The position numbers were made by a program, and so were the translations under genes. Below the pieces are notes generated by a model. That model did no database searches and was not told where the DNA came from. It saw only the letters and a list, made by a program, of their open reading frames with translations. Shown in pieces: positions 52,868 to 60,918 of a stretch of DNA of 64,000 nucleotides. How positions within the stretch are numbered: the stretch's first letter is position 1; each line of letters opens with the position of its first letter. Location: the NCBI GenBank assembly GCA_001789205.1, contig MFYT01000015.1:1-64000 (forward strand). Direction: 5' to 3'. Source of the stretch: Candidatus Raymondbacteria bacterium RIFOXYA2_FULL_49_16 (lineage in GTDB: Bacteria; Fibrobacterota; OXYB2-FULL-49-7; XYB2-FULL-49-35).

Positions 52868-54646
52868 ATGGACACCACAACAGTCAATATCATCATTGAC
52901 GGCAAACCATACGCGGCGCGCCATGGCCAGACAATCATGCAGGCCGCTGACGAACACGGTTTTCATATTCCCCGGCTCTGTTACCATCCCCGCTTGTCCA
53001 TCGAAGGCGCGTGCCGTGTATGCATTGTCGAGGTCGAAGGCGCGAAGAACTATGTGGCCTCGTGCGCCTTCCCTGTTTCCGAAGGCATGAAGATACACAC
53101 CAACACCCAGGAGATACGGCGCGCGCGGCGCGATATTGTCGAACTTATCCTCGACAACCATCCCGACGACTGCCATACGTGCGAACGCGACAGCAACTGC
53201 GAGCTTCAGCGTCTGGCCGCGTCCATGGGTATCCGCAATCGTCACTTCAAAGGTGAGAAGAAGCATTATGAAAAAGATCTCTCGTCCGCTTCGGTAATCC
53301 GTGATCCCAACAAGTGCATCCTGTGCCAGCGCTGTCTTCGCATCTGTTCCGAGGTACAGGGGGTGAATGCACTGTCGCACGCCTTTCGCGGGTTTCAGAC
53401 AGTGGTCATGCCCGCCTACAACCTGCCTTTTGCCGAAAGCGTGTGCAGTACCTGCGGCCAGTGCATCAATGTCTGTCCCACGGCCGCTTTTGTGGAGAAA
53501 AACTGCACGCAGGAACTTTTCGAAAAGCTCAACGATCCCTCCATTATTAAAGTAGTGCAGGTTGCGCCATCGGTGCGCGCGGCAATCGGCGAGGCATTTG
53601 CCCTCGAACCCGGCCGCAACATGGAAGGCCAGACAGCCGCTGCCCTGCGCAGACTAGGTTTTGATTATGTCTTTGACACCCAATTTTCGGCTGATCTTAC
53701 TATTATGGAGGAAGCGAGCGAATTTCTCGAACGGTTTCAGAACAAGGACCGGCTGCCTCTTATCACCAGTTGCTCGAGCGCGTGGATGAAAATGATGGAG
53801 CAGTTCCATCCCGATTTTATACCGAACATCTCGTCGTGCAAATCGCCTATGGTCATGATGGGCACGCTCGTCAAGACCTATTTTGCGGAAAAGATGAAGA
53901 TAGATCCCGCAAAGATACTCTCGGTTGGCTGCATGTGCTGCACGGCAAAAAAATACGAGGCAGAGCGGCCCGAATTGAGGGTGAACAACATGGCCGCGGT
54001 CGACATGGTTATTACCACACGCGAGCTTGCCTGGATGGTCAAATCCGCTGGCATTGATTTTATAAACATCCATCCCGAATCCTTTGACCTGCCCCTGGGC
54101 CTCTCGTCCGGCGGCGGCGCTATCTTCGGGGTCACGGGCGGGGTCATGGAATCGGCCATCCGCACGGCATACGAAATGTATACGGGCGAGACGCTGGTCG
54201 ACATTGAAATAGGTGCTCTCAGGGGATTTTCCGGCATCCGTGAAGGCAAAATCACCATGGACAAGGATGAAATACGGGTCGCTGTGGCCCACGGCCTGGG
54301 CAATGCGAGCGAATTGCTGGATATTGTGCGCAAAAACCCGCAGCGCTACCACTTCATCGAGATCATGGGCTGTCCCGGCGGGTGCATTGGCGGCGGCGGC
54401 CAGCCTTATGCGGGCGTCAATTCCATGCCGCTCGATGAGAATATCCTGAAAAAACGGGCCGAGGCCCTTTATTCGATTGACCGGGCCAAGACCATACGCC
54501 GCAGCCTCGACAACCCTGATGTGCAGCGCATGTACAAGGAATACCTGGGAAGCCCGCTCTCGCAGCGCGCCCACGACCTTCTGCACACCCACTACGCGCC
54601 CAAGCTGCCGCAGGGCATTCTCCCAATCGAAAGCACGGTCAAATAG
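52868..54646 (+). CDS. hydA: [FeFe]-hydrogenase-like catalytic subunit (second copy, variant H-cluster motifs)
   Basis: Protein of 592 aa with the same accessory clusters as its paralogue: [2Fe-2S] (CYHPRLSIEGACRVC), His-ligated site (HPDDCHTCERDSNC), two [4Fe-4S] motifs (CILCQRCLRIC, CSTCGQCINVC). The four H-cluster Cys are kept, but flanking residues differ: TSCSSAW (300-306) instead of TSC-CP-W, and GCMCCTAKKYE (354-364) instead of MPCxxKKxE, placing extra Cys beside the cofactor; L3 is standard (GCPGGCIGGGGQP, Cys 502 and 506). It may be a hydrogenase with altered bias, a CO- or redox-sensing subunit, or another electron-transfer partner. The small-subunit-like tail is present. Confidence 0.92.
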   Translation: MDTTTVNIIIDGKPYAARHGQTIMQAADEHGFHIPRLCYHPRLSIEGACRVCIVEVEGAKNYVASCAFPVSEGMKIHTNTQEIRRARRDIVELILDNHPDDCHTCERDSNCELQRLAASMGIRNRHFKGEKKHYEKDLSSASVIRDPNKCILCQRCLRICSEVQGVNALSHAFRGFQTVVMPAYNLPFAESVCSTCGQCINVCPTAAFVEKNCTQELFEKLNDPSIIKVVQVAPSVRAAIGEAFALEPGRNMEGQTAAALRRLGFDYVFDTQFSADLTIMEEASEFLERFQNKDRLPLITSCSSAWMKMMEQFHPDFIPNISSCKSPMVMMGTLVKTYFAEKMKIDPAKILSVGCMCCTAKKYEAERPELRVNNMAAVDMVITTRELAWMVKSAGIDFINIHPESFDLPLGLSSGGGAIFGVTGGVMESAIRTAYEMYTGETLVDIEIGALRGFSGIREGKITMDKDEIRVAVAHGLGNASELLDIVRKNPQRYHFIEIMGCPGGCIGGGGQPYAGVNSMPLDENILKKRAEALYSIDRAKTIRRSLDNPDVQRMYKEYLGSPLSQRAHDLLHTHYAPKLPQGILPIESTVK

Positions 54647-54659
54647 GAAAAGGAGTTTT

Positions 54660-55148
54660 ATGAACCTGGATGCGACTAAACTTTCAGAACTCGACGCTTT
54701 CATGGCCGAGACAGCCCATAAAACAAACAGCCATTCCTATGTCATTGCAGTGCTGCACAAGGCACAGCAACTTTTTGGCTATCTTCCCCGCGAGGCCATG
54801 GACTACATAGCCCACGCAATGAACATTCCCACGGCCCACATCTGGGGTGTGGCAACGTTTTACCATTTTTTCAACCTCAAACCTGTGGGCAAACACCCTG
54901 TCTCGGTATGCATGGGCACCGCCTGCTATGTAAAAGGTGCAAAACTCGTGCTGGACGCGATCAAAGAAGAGCTGAGAATCACTATCGGTGAAACCACTGA
55001 AGATGGTATTTTTACACTCCAGGAAACGCGGTGCATTGGCGCATGCGGTTTGGCGCCGGTCATGATGGTCGGCGACAAAATCTATGGAGATATTACCCCG
55101 AAGAAAGCGGTGAAGGTGCTTGCTCAGATACGTAAGGAAACAGTCTAA
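54660..55148 (+). CDS. hydC: NuoE/HydC-type [2Fe-2S] subunit (second copy)
   Basis: Start ATG 54660 with AAAAGGAG upstream; the longer frame is a shadow of hydA. The 162-aa protein has the 24-kDa fold: VIAVLHKAQQLFGYLPREAMDYIAHAM, WGVATFYHFFNLKPVGKHPVSV, ligands CMGTAC and CIGAC, and GLAPVMMVGDKIYGDI. With hydB and hydA at 51053-54646 it completes a second HydABC set, in reversed order relative to the first (C-B-A then B-A-C). Confidence 0.93.
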   Translation: MNLDATKLSELDAFMAETAHKTNSHSYVIAVLHKAQQLFGYLPREAMDYIAHAMNIPTAHIWGVATFYHFFNLKPVGKHPVSVCMGTACYVKGAKLVLDAIKEELRITIGETTEDGIFTLQETRCIGACGLAPVMMVGDKIYGDITPKKAVKVLAQIRKETV

Positions 55149-55165
55149 TTCATAAGGAGGATTTT

Positions 55166-55549
55166 ATGGCAAAAAAGATTCTACTGGTTGACGATGATGC
55201 TGATTTTGTCGAGGCGACGGCGACGCTCCTCGAGGCAAAAGGGTATGCAACGGTCAGTGCCGGGAACGGCGAGGAAGGATACCAGAAAGCCAAGACGGAA
55301 AAACCCGATCTCATACTACTCGACGTCATGATGGCGACTGACAGTGAAGGGTTTGAGACCGCGCGCAAGCTTAAGGACGACGCGGCAACCAAGGCCATCC
55401 CGGTCATTATGATCACGGGCGTGCGCAAGGCGAAGAACCTTCCCTTCAAGTTCGAGCCTGACGCTGACTGGCTGCCGGTCAAAGCTGTTCTTGAAAAGCC
55501 GGTGAAACCTGAAGTGCTGCTGAGCGCGGTTCAGAAGGCGCTATCCTGA
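55166..55549 (+). CDS. CheY-like single-domain response regulator
   Basis: Protein of 127 aa, AAGGAGG upstream. It is only a receiver domain: acidic pocket LLVDDDADF (Asp 9-11), phospho-acceptor in LILLDVMMA (about Asp 53), Thr in MITG and Lys in LEKPVKPE. No output domain, so it must act by protein contact. As the last gene of the hydrogenase operon whose second gene is a histidine kinase, it is probably that kinase's partner and may control hydrogenase activity or connect to another regulator. Confidence 0.9.
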   Translation: MAKKILLVDDDADFVEATATLLEAKGYATVSAGNGEEGYQKAKTEKPDLILLDVMMATDSEGFETARKLKDDAATKAIPVIMITGVRKAKNLPFKFEPDADWLPVKAVLEKPVKPEVLLSAVQKALS

Positions 55550-55714
55550 TACCAGAGGTATGTTGAATTTCATTGCCGTTAATGACCAATATCCCATACG
55601 TATGATCAGGCATGATGGTGAATTCGGCTCGCAAGGATTGATCGGCGATGTTTGGCTTCAACTGGCGACAGTTGAAATTCCGTTCTTGAAAATGTTTTTG
55701 CCCGAAGAGAGGGT

Positions 55715-57653
55715 GTTTCAATCCACGCGCCCCGTGCGGGGCGCGACGTACGGAAAAGGCCGTGCAGACTGCGCGGGGCTTCGGTTTCAATCCACGCGCC
55801 CCGTGCGGGGCGCGACATTGTCAGTGTCGGACTTCCCCCTCCCCTGTTGTTGTTTCAATCCACGCGCCCCGTGCGGGGCGCGACATCCAATAGCCGTCCA
55901 CTTCTTAACAAATTCCGGGTTTCAATCCACGCGCCCCGTGCGGGGCGCGACCCCCATCCAGTTTCGATTGAACCAGATAGAGGAACAGTTTCAATCCACG
56001 CGCCCCGTGCGGGGCGCGACCGGTATTGTCTGTCGTACCACTGGCCGCCGCTGAGTTTCAATCCACGCGCCCCGTGCGGGGCGCGACTCCGTATGCGGCA
56101 ACGACATTCCCTGGCTATGGTGGTTTCAATCCACGCGCCCCGTGCGGGGCGCGACATACTCTGTCATATCACGTTCCAGCGCTCCCATGCGTTTCAATCC
56201 ACGCGCCCCGTGCGGGGCGCGACTAAAATCACTAATAAATTTTTCCGCAAGGATGTAGTTTCAATCCACGCGCCCCGTGCGGGGCGCGACGAGCGGGAGC
56301 AGGATCTGGAGCGGGAGCAAATAAAGGTTTCAATCCACGCGCCCCGTGCGGGGCGCGACCAGAATTGTGTAACTCTCAACCATACCGAGCTGTTTCAATC
56401 CACGCGCCCCGTGCGGGGCGCGACTTCCTGATTTGTAGTTACCATTACACGTATCTCGCAGGTTTCAATCCACGCGCCCCGTGCGGGGCGCGACCGGATC
56501 GTTGGGTAAATCTATTGATGAGTCAATATCTGTTTCAATCCACGCGCCCCGTGCGGGGCGCGACTGCAGCGTTGTATAATGTCATCAAACATCTATCGCC
56601 AGTTTCAATCCACGCGCCCCGTGCGGGGCGCGACTTAAGCGGGTCGCTGTATTCATGCGGTTGCGGTGTTTCAATCCACGCGCCCCGTGCGGGGCGCGAC
56701 TGCAATAACATCGCCGGATATGCCTATTTTTGGGTTTCAATCCACGCGCCCCGTGCGGGGCGCGACTACCGGCACAGGGGAAAGCAGTTGTAACATCACG
56801 GGTTTCAATCCACGCGCCCCGTGCGGGGCGCGACCATGAACCAGTGCTGCTGCCCAATAGCGCGGATGGTTTCAATCCACGCGCCCCGTGCGGGGCGCGA
56901 CTGGCGGTCTTAACTGGTTTATATCCATCGGTAGCTTGTTTCAATCCACGCGCCCCGTGCGGGGCGCGACGTTATAATTTATGATTCTGTTTCAACGGAA
57001 AATAGAGTTTCAATCCACGCGCCCCGTGCGGGGCGCGACCTGATGCCTGATCTGTCCATGCCGATACACGGTTGGTTTCAATCCACGCGCCCCGTGCGGG
57101 GCGCGACATCCGATAAGGCAATACACCCGCATGCTCTGACGAGTGTTTCAATCCACGCGCCCCGTGCGGGGCGCGACCCAAGATGATCCGCTGATAGCCT
57201 GGCCGTTGATAACGTTTCAATCCACGCGCCCCGTGCGGGGCGCGACAGCACAATAGTACCAGTTGTTTATACCACAAAAACTGTTTCAATCCACGCGCCC
57301 CGTGCGGGGCGCGACCTTTTTTTATTGAGTACACATAAACCTCCTATTTCAGTTTCAATCCACGCGCCCCGTGCGGGGCGCGACCAAACATTAAAGACAT
57401 TGGCTTTGGTATCAATTGGTTTCAATCCACGCGCCCCGTGCGGGGCGCGACGCCTCTGAGGCCGGACACGTCGCCACTGAGGCCGGTTTCAATCCACGCG
57501 CCCCGTGCGGGGCGCGACTTGACGCACTATCATGCGCTTTTCCGGCACCATGCTGTTTCAATCCACGCGCCCCGTGCGGGGCGCGACACGCGTATCCCTT
57601 CGGCTTTGAGCATAGGAATTGTTTCAATCCACGCGCCCCGTGCGGGGCGCGAC
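55715..57653 (-). CRISPR. Type I-C CRISPR array, 29 repeats and 28 spacers
   Basis: Twenty-nine copies of a 33-bp repeat start at 55715, 55784, 55852, 55919, 55988, 56055 and so on to 57621-57653. By eye all copies are identical. On the plus strand each begins GTTTCAATCC and ends GGGGCGCGAC; on the transcribed minus strand it ends ATTGAAAC, the usual I-C 3' end, with a 9-bp stem (CGCGCCCCG, loop CA, CGGGGCGCG). Spacers are about 33-37 bp. cas2 lies on the leader side, so the newest spacers should be near 57620. The absence of a degenerate terminal repeat at 55715 is notable. The 165 bp between the receiver gene and the array (55550-55714) show no recognisable feature. Confidence 0.98.
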
Positions 57654-57831
57654 AGTACCTACAATAACAAAATAAAAATCAACCAGTTGCAAGACCGTTT
57701 CCGCGAACCTATACCGAACAGACAAAAAAATAATACCCTTTAGCGCCCCCATTCAAGGGAACGCAATGTCAAAGAACAAATTACGCTTTTCGCGCACTGC
57801 ACTGGAACAACATGTTCGCTTTAGGTTCGCG
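57654..57831 (-). promoter_or_regulatory. CRISPR leader
   Basis: The 178-bp stretch between cas2 and the first repeat in the direction of transcription, with A/T-rich DNA next to the repeat. A 10-bp inverted repeat, CGCGAACCTA at 57702-57711 and TAGGTTCGCG at 57822-57831, spans most of it and may bind host factors or the adaptation complex. The promoter itself cannot be pinpointed. Confidence 0.7.
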
Positions 57832-58122
57832 CTAAACAATTAGCGGCCCCTCCTGGTCTATAACTTCCTTTGCGCCTTCGTGTTCAATACGATGGTTGTA
57901 ATTATTACCGAGAAAATAAAATCTCAAGCTGTCTTCCTTGGGATTTATTTCATGTAATAATTGCGCTTTTATCGCTGCCCACTGGGCTGAATCGACAACA
58001 CATTCAAACACAGAGAACTGAACGCGCTGGCCGTAATTTTCGCATACTTTCGCCACCCGCCGGAGTCGTTTCCTCCCTTTGGCCGTATCCGTCTTTACAT
58101 CGTAACTGACAAGCACCATCAT
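57832..58122 (-). CDS. cas2: CRISPR-associated endonuclease Cas2
   Basis: Protein of 96 aa with the ferredoxin-like Cas2 fold: MVLVSYDVKTDTAKGRKRLRRVAKVCENYGQRVQFSVFEC (Asp of SYDV is the conserved acidic residue) and DSLRFYFLGNNYNHRIEHEG. It pairs with Cas1 to integrate spacers. The start lies 2 bp after the cas1 stop; MM offers two equivalent starts. Confidence 0.96.
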   Translation of the reverse strand: MMVLVSYDVKTDTAKGRKRLRRVAKVCENYGQRVQFSVFECVVDSAQWAAIKAQLLHEINPKEDSLRFYFLGNNYNHRIEHEGAKEVIDQEGPLIV

Positions 58123-58124
58123 GG

Positions 58125-59156
58125 CTATTTCCAGAAAAAGGGTGGATATCCGTCCATATCGCCCCGAATGTGCCGCGCGAGAAGAAGGGCCTGCACAAAA
58201 GGAAGCAATCCTATCTCGACCTTCTCCTCTATGTATGGATGCATAATTTCCTCTTTTTTCCGTTCCTGGTACGCTACTATCACCTTCTTCCGTGTCTCAT
58301 CGCTCATCATCACGCCGCCGGATTCTGTTGTTTTAAAACCCTTGCCGGTTATTTGCTGTAAGTTTATGAGAGACAGCGCAAGCCGGTCGGCAAGCAGCGG
58401 CCGAAGCTCCTCCATGATGTCCAGTGCAAGGCTGGGCCTGCCAGGCCTGTCCTTATGGAGGAAACCGACAGCTGGATCCAGCCCTACGGATTCCAACGCT
58501 GATACAACATCGTGGACGAGAAGAGTGTACAGAAATGATAGCAGGGCGTTCACGTTGTCTTTTGGCGGCCTGCGTGACCGCTCATGAAAGAAGAAGGAAT
58601 CTTTCTGCGCGATTATGAGACTGTCAAAGACTCCGAAATAGGCGTTTGCCGCGTCTCCTTCAAGCCCGCGGATGCTTTCAAGGTTGTCCTGGCGTTCAAG
58701 AGCTTCAATGTGGTGCTTAAGGTACTCCGCGACCTTGCCCACGGTCTCCATGCCGGGTTTGCCTTGGTGGTCGCGAATCGCGCGAAGCAAAACCGTACGT
58801 GCATTGGAGAGTTTTCCAATAACGCATGCCCTTGCCATAACTACGCATGATTTTTCATCGTCTGCCCTACGATATTGTTCTCTGCGGAGCAGTACATTGC
58901 CGGAAACCGGACCTTCGACCCGCGCCAGGAAATGGCCATTCTCAGAGAGGAAACAAAGCCCCACATTCCGTTCCCCGCAGAAACCCATGAGGAATGGACT
59001 GCATGAAACATTACCGAAACAGACTATGGCGCCGACCGTGTGGATGGGCACACGCAATCGCACTTCGCGGTCCACATTGACACAGACTGTCTCGCCCTCC
59101 TTGTTCAGGTACGCGCCCTGGGTGGTGACGTAGAGTGTGTTGAGGAGTTTTCTCAT
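58125..59156 (-). CDS. cas1: CRISPR-associated integrase Cas1 (type I-C)
   Basis: Start ATG 59156-59154 (MRKLLNTLYVTTQGAYLNKEG), 343 aa; the longer frame upstream is a shadow of the transposase gene. Cas1 features: GLEGDAANAYFGVF (catalytic Glu), FLHKDRPGRPSLALDIMEELRPLLADRLAL (His and Asp of the metal site). The family catalyses spacer integration. The start codon overlaps the stop of the upstream transposase gene (ATGA), so cas1 translation may depend on ribosomes finishing that gene. Confidence 0.96.
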   Translation of the reverse strand: MRKLLNTLYVTTQGAYLNKEGETVCVNVDREVRLRVPIHTVGAIVCFGNVSCSPFLMGFCGERNVGLCFLSENGHFLARVEGPVSGNVLLRREQYRRADDEKSCVVMARACVIGKLSNARTVLLRAIRDHQGKPGMETVGKVAEYLKHHIEALERQDNLESIRGLEGDAANAYFGVFDSLIIAQKDSFFFHERSRRPPKDNVNALLSFLYTLLVHDVVSALESVGLDPAVGFLHKDRPGRPSLALDIMEELRPLLADRLALSLINLQQITGKGFKTTESGGVMMSDETRKKVIVAYQERKKEEIMHPYIEEKVEIGLLPFVQALLLARHIRGDMDGYPPFFWK

Positions 59157-59791
59157 TCTGGTATTTCCAAGGTCTTGTGGATGACCTTTTCCATTAATTC
59201 CAAAGGATTTGTTCTGATATAGTTCCTGATGAAAAACAGGGAAATGTCGTTGCGGACAATGTGTTCGTAGAAATTGCGCTGCCATGAGAAATCATGGTGG
59301 CCGTTTTTCCTGCACCACAGGGTCACGGCGGATTTGTATGCGCGGATGATTGATCCCACGGATTTGGGTATAATATGTTGGTATTCGTGTTTGGTTTGGG
59401 GTCCGGGACGATGCCCATTTCCGGGCGTTTGTAGGGGTTCAAAATTTTGAACCCCTACGGGTGAATGGATATGTTTGGTATTTTCATCATTGGGCGTGCC
59501 GGCATTGAATTTATTGCCATCGTGCAAAACCAGGATGCCATGTATATGGTTCGGCATAACCACAAATTCATCCAGGGATGCATTGGGGTAATGGTTGGGT
59601 ATTTCCATCCAATATTGATGCACAATTTTGCCGATCGTGGTCAATTTCATTTGCCCGTTCGGTGCGCATGCAAGGACGCATGGCGTGTTTTGCGTACAGA
59701 TGGTGATATAATAGGTTCCCGGACGCGAATAGTCGTATCCCTTGAGCCGAATTGACCGTCTGTGATGGAGTTCGGAGTTTGATTTTTCCAT
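59153..59791 (-). CDS. REP-associated tyrosine transposase (RAYT, Y1/HUH family) inside the cas operon
   Basis: Protein of 212 aa with all RAYT features: RRSIRLKGYDYSRPGTYYITICTQN at the N-terminus, the HUH motif in VVMPNHIHGILVL (about residues 78-90), and the catalytic-Tyr helix SVGSIIRAYKSAVT, then FSWQRNFYEHIVRN. It looks intact. RAYTs are single-copy, often domesticated relatives of IS200/IS605 transposases that process REP palindromes. Here it begins 2 bp after cas4 and its stop overlaps the cas1 start, so it is built into the adaptation operon as a translated member. A perfect palindrome lies inside the gene. Confidence 0.9.
   Translation of the reverse strand: MEKSNSELHHRRSIRLKGYDYSRPGTYYITICTQNTPCVLACAPNGQMKLTTIGKIVHQYWMEIPNHYPNASLDEFVVMPNHIHGILVLHDGNKFNAGTPNDENTKHIHSPVGVQNFEPLQTPGNGHRPGPQTKHEYQHIIPKSVGSIIRAYKSAVTLWCRKNGHHDFSWQRNFYEHIVRNDISLFFIRNYIRTNPLELMEKVIHKTLEIPE
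59431..59458. repeat. Perfect 28-bp palindrome inside the RAYT gene
   Basis: The half GTAGGGGTTCAAAA is followed directly by its reverse complement. It is translated within the RAYT as VGVQNFEPLQ, an insertion between the HUH and Tyr motifs. Palindromes of this kind are the usual DNA partners of RAYTs, so this may be a copy of the element's own REP-like substrate inserted in frame. Confidence 0.8.
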
Positions 59792-59793
59792 GT

Positions 59794-60444
59794 TTATTTC
59801 GATATTTCTTTCACGTATTCGATGGCCGATTTATTCCCTCCGGCCGTGTCGGGCAGGCAATATTCCACAAGGGAACATTTCTCACATTTTAGGGTCTTAA
59901 CCGCGGTGGGCGTGGTTCCTTTTTTCATCAGGGCATGAAGTTGCCTTGCCGCCGACTCGGTTTCCTGCCTTAAAGCTTCAGAAAACACCACTTCAAGCCT
60001 GCGGTGGGTTTTGCCGTAGTAGATCGCCCCTTGGGGAATGGTGATGTTCAGCATTTCTTCAAGGCAAAGGGCTTGTGCGCAAAGCTGGACAAGGTCGCAA
60101 TCGTCTATTTTCGGTTTTCCGCGTTTGTACTCGATCGGATAGGGCTGTTGTGCGCCATTGGCCTGTTTGTGGAATTCGACGGCATCAGCCTTGCCGATAA
60201 GTCCCAATTTGCAACTGCGTATTGAAAGGCCACGGGCGATTGTGATGCCTGGGCGTGTTTCATCCCCGGCATCATGCACTTTTTCGTGGAGCAGATGGCC
60301 CTCGACAGTAAGGCGGTTCTCTGCCCAGATTCTTTCAATGTGGATAAGGGCGCATTGACGCTCGCAGAACTGAATGTGCTGGAGCGCGGAAATTGGAAGT
60401 AGTTCAGATTCCTGGAATAAGTTTCTTTGCTTGATAGTATTCAT
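59794..60444 (-). CDS. cas4: CRISPR-associated exonuclease Cas4 (type I-C)
   Basis: Protein of 216 aa: PISALQHIQFCERQCALIHIE (first Cys of the Fe-S cluster), a RecB-like nuclease core with GKADAVEFH and PIEYKRGKPK, then the three-Cys C-terminus CEKCSLVEYC. Cas4 trims prespacers and selects PAM. The ribosome site is weak. Its start is only 44 bp from that of the divergent hicB gene, leaving very little room for two promoters. Confidence 0.95.
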   Translation of the reverse strand: MNTIKQRNLFQESELLPISALQHIQFCERQCALIHIERIWAENRLTVEGHLLHEKVHDAGDETRPGITIARGLSIRSCKLGLIGKADAVEFHKQANGAQQPYPIEYKRGKPKIDDCDLVQLCAQALCLEEMLNITIPQGAIYYGKTHRRLEVVFSEALRQETESAARQLHALMKKGTTPTAVKTLKCEKCSLVEYCLPDTAGGNKSAIEYVKEISK

Positions 60445-60488
60445 GGATAATTGTAATATTATTAAAGACCCTTAGCTGGAGAAAACTT

Positions 60489-60716
60489 ATGAAGACATAT
60501 AATCTGAATACGATTATCGAAAAAGATGAATTTGGGTATTATGCTTATTGCCCTGAGCTTGATGGATGTTGCACCCAAGGCAAGACTCTTGATGAGACCA
60601 TGAAAAACATCAGGGAGGCTATGTCCCTTTATCTTGAGACCCTGTCCCCCAGGGAGAGAAGCGCTCTTGTCCATCGTGAGATCATGACCTCTAATCTTGA
60701 GGTTTCGGTTGCCTAA
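60489..60716 (+). CDS. hicB: HicB-family antitoxin
   Basis: Protein of 75 aa on the strand opposite to the cas genes, with GGAG upstream. The partial RNase H-like HicB fold is evident: MKTYNLNTIIEKDEFGYYAYCPELDGCCTQGKTLDETMKNIREAMSLYLE. HicB neutralises HicA and usually represses the operon. It precedes hicA, the reverse of the commonest hicAB order but well known. It overlaps hicA by 8 bp. Confidence 0.9.
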   Translation: MKTYNLNTIIEKDEFGYYAYCPELDGCCTQGKTLDETMKNIREAMSLYLETLSPRERSALVHREIMTSNLEVSVA

Positions 60717-60909
60717 GTCTCCACGCATTACCGCCTCTGAGGCAGAGAAGCTCCTGTTAAAAAGCGGTTTTGAGCTTCTGCGAAGCAGAGGCAGCCATCG
60801 AATATATTTTAAGAACAACATCCGCATGGTTGTTCCGTTCCATGCGGGTGCCGTGCTTCATCCTAAAATTGTCAAACAACTCGAACGCGCCATAGAAATC
60901 GCCGGGTAA
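60709..60909 (+). CDS. hicA: HicA-family mRNA interferase toxin
   Basis: Start set at TTG 60709 (MPKSPRITASEAEKLLLKSGF), matching the family N-terminus; TTG 60697 would add four residues. The 66-aa protein has the dsRBD-like fold and catalytic His in SRGSHRIYF, then VVPFHAGAVLHPKIVKQLERA. HicA cleaves mRNA independently of ribosomes. It ends 9 bp before the convergent cas7 stop, so a plus-strand transcript would run antisense into cas7. Confidence 0.9.
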   Translation: MPKSPRITASEAEKLLLKSGFELLRSRGSHRIYFKNNIRMVVPFHAGAVLHPKIVKQLERAIEIAG

Positions 60910-60918
60910 GGGCGCGTT

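Noticed and set aside
54477..54659. Longer N-terminus for the second hydC
   Set aside because: It is a shadow of the hydA C-terminus; ATG 54660 has a strong ribosome site.
55560..55714. Small frame before the CRISPR array (MLNFIAVNDQYPIRMIRHDG)
   Set aside because: It runs straight into the repeats, has no ribosome site and shows no family resemblance I can support.
55560..57743. Reading frames across the CRISPR array on both strands, with repeated SIHAPRAGRD or FQSTRPVRGAT peptides
   Set aside because: They are translations of the 33-bp repeats plus spacers; this is a well-known false annotation.
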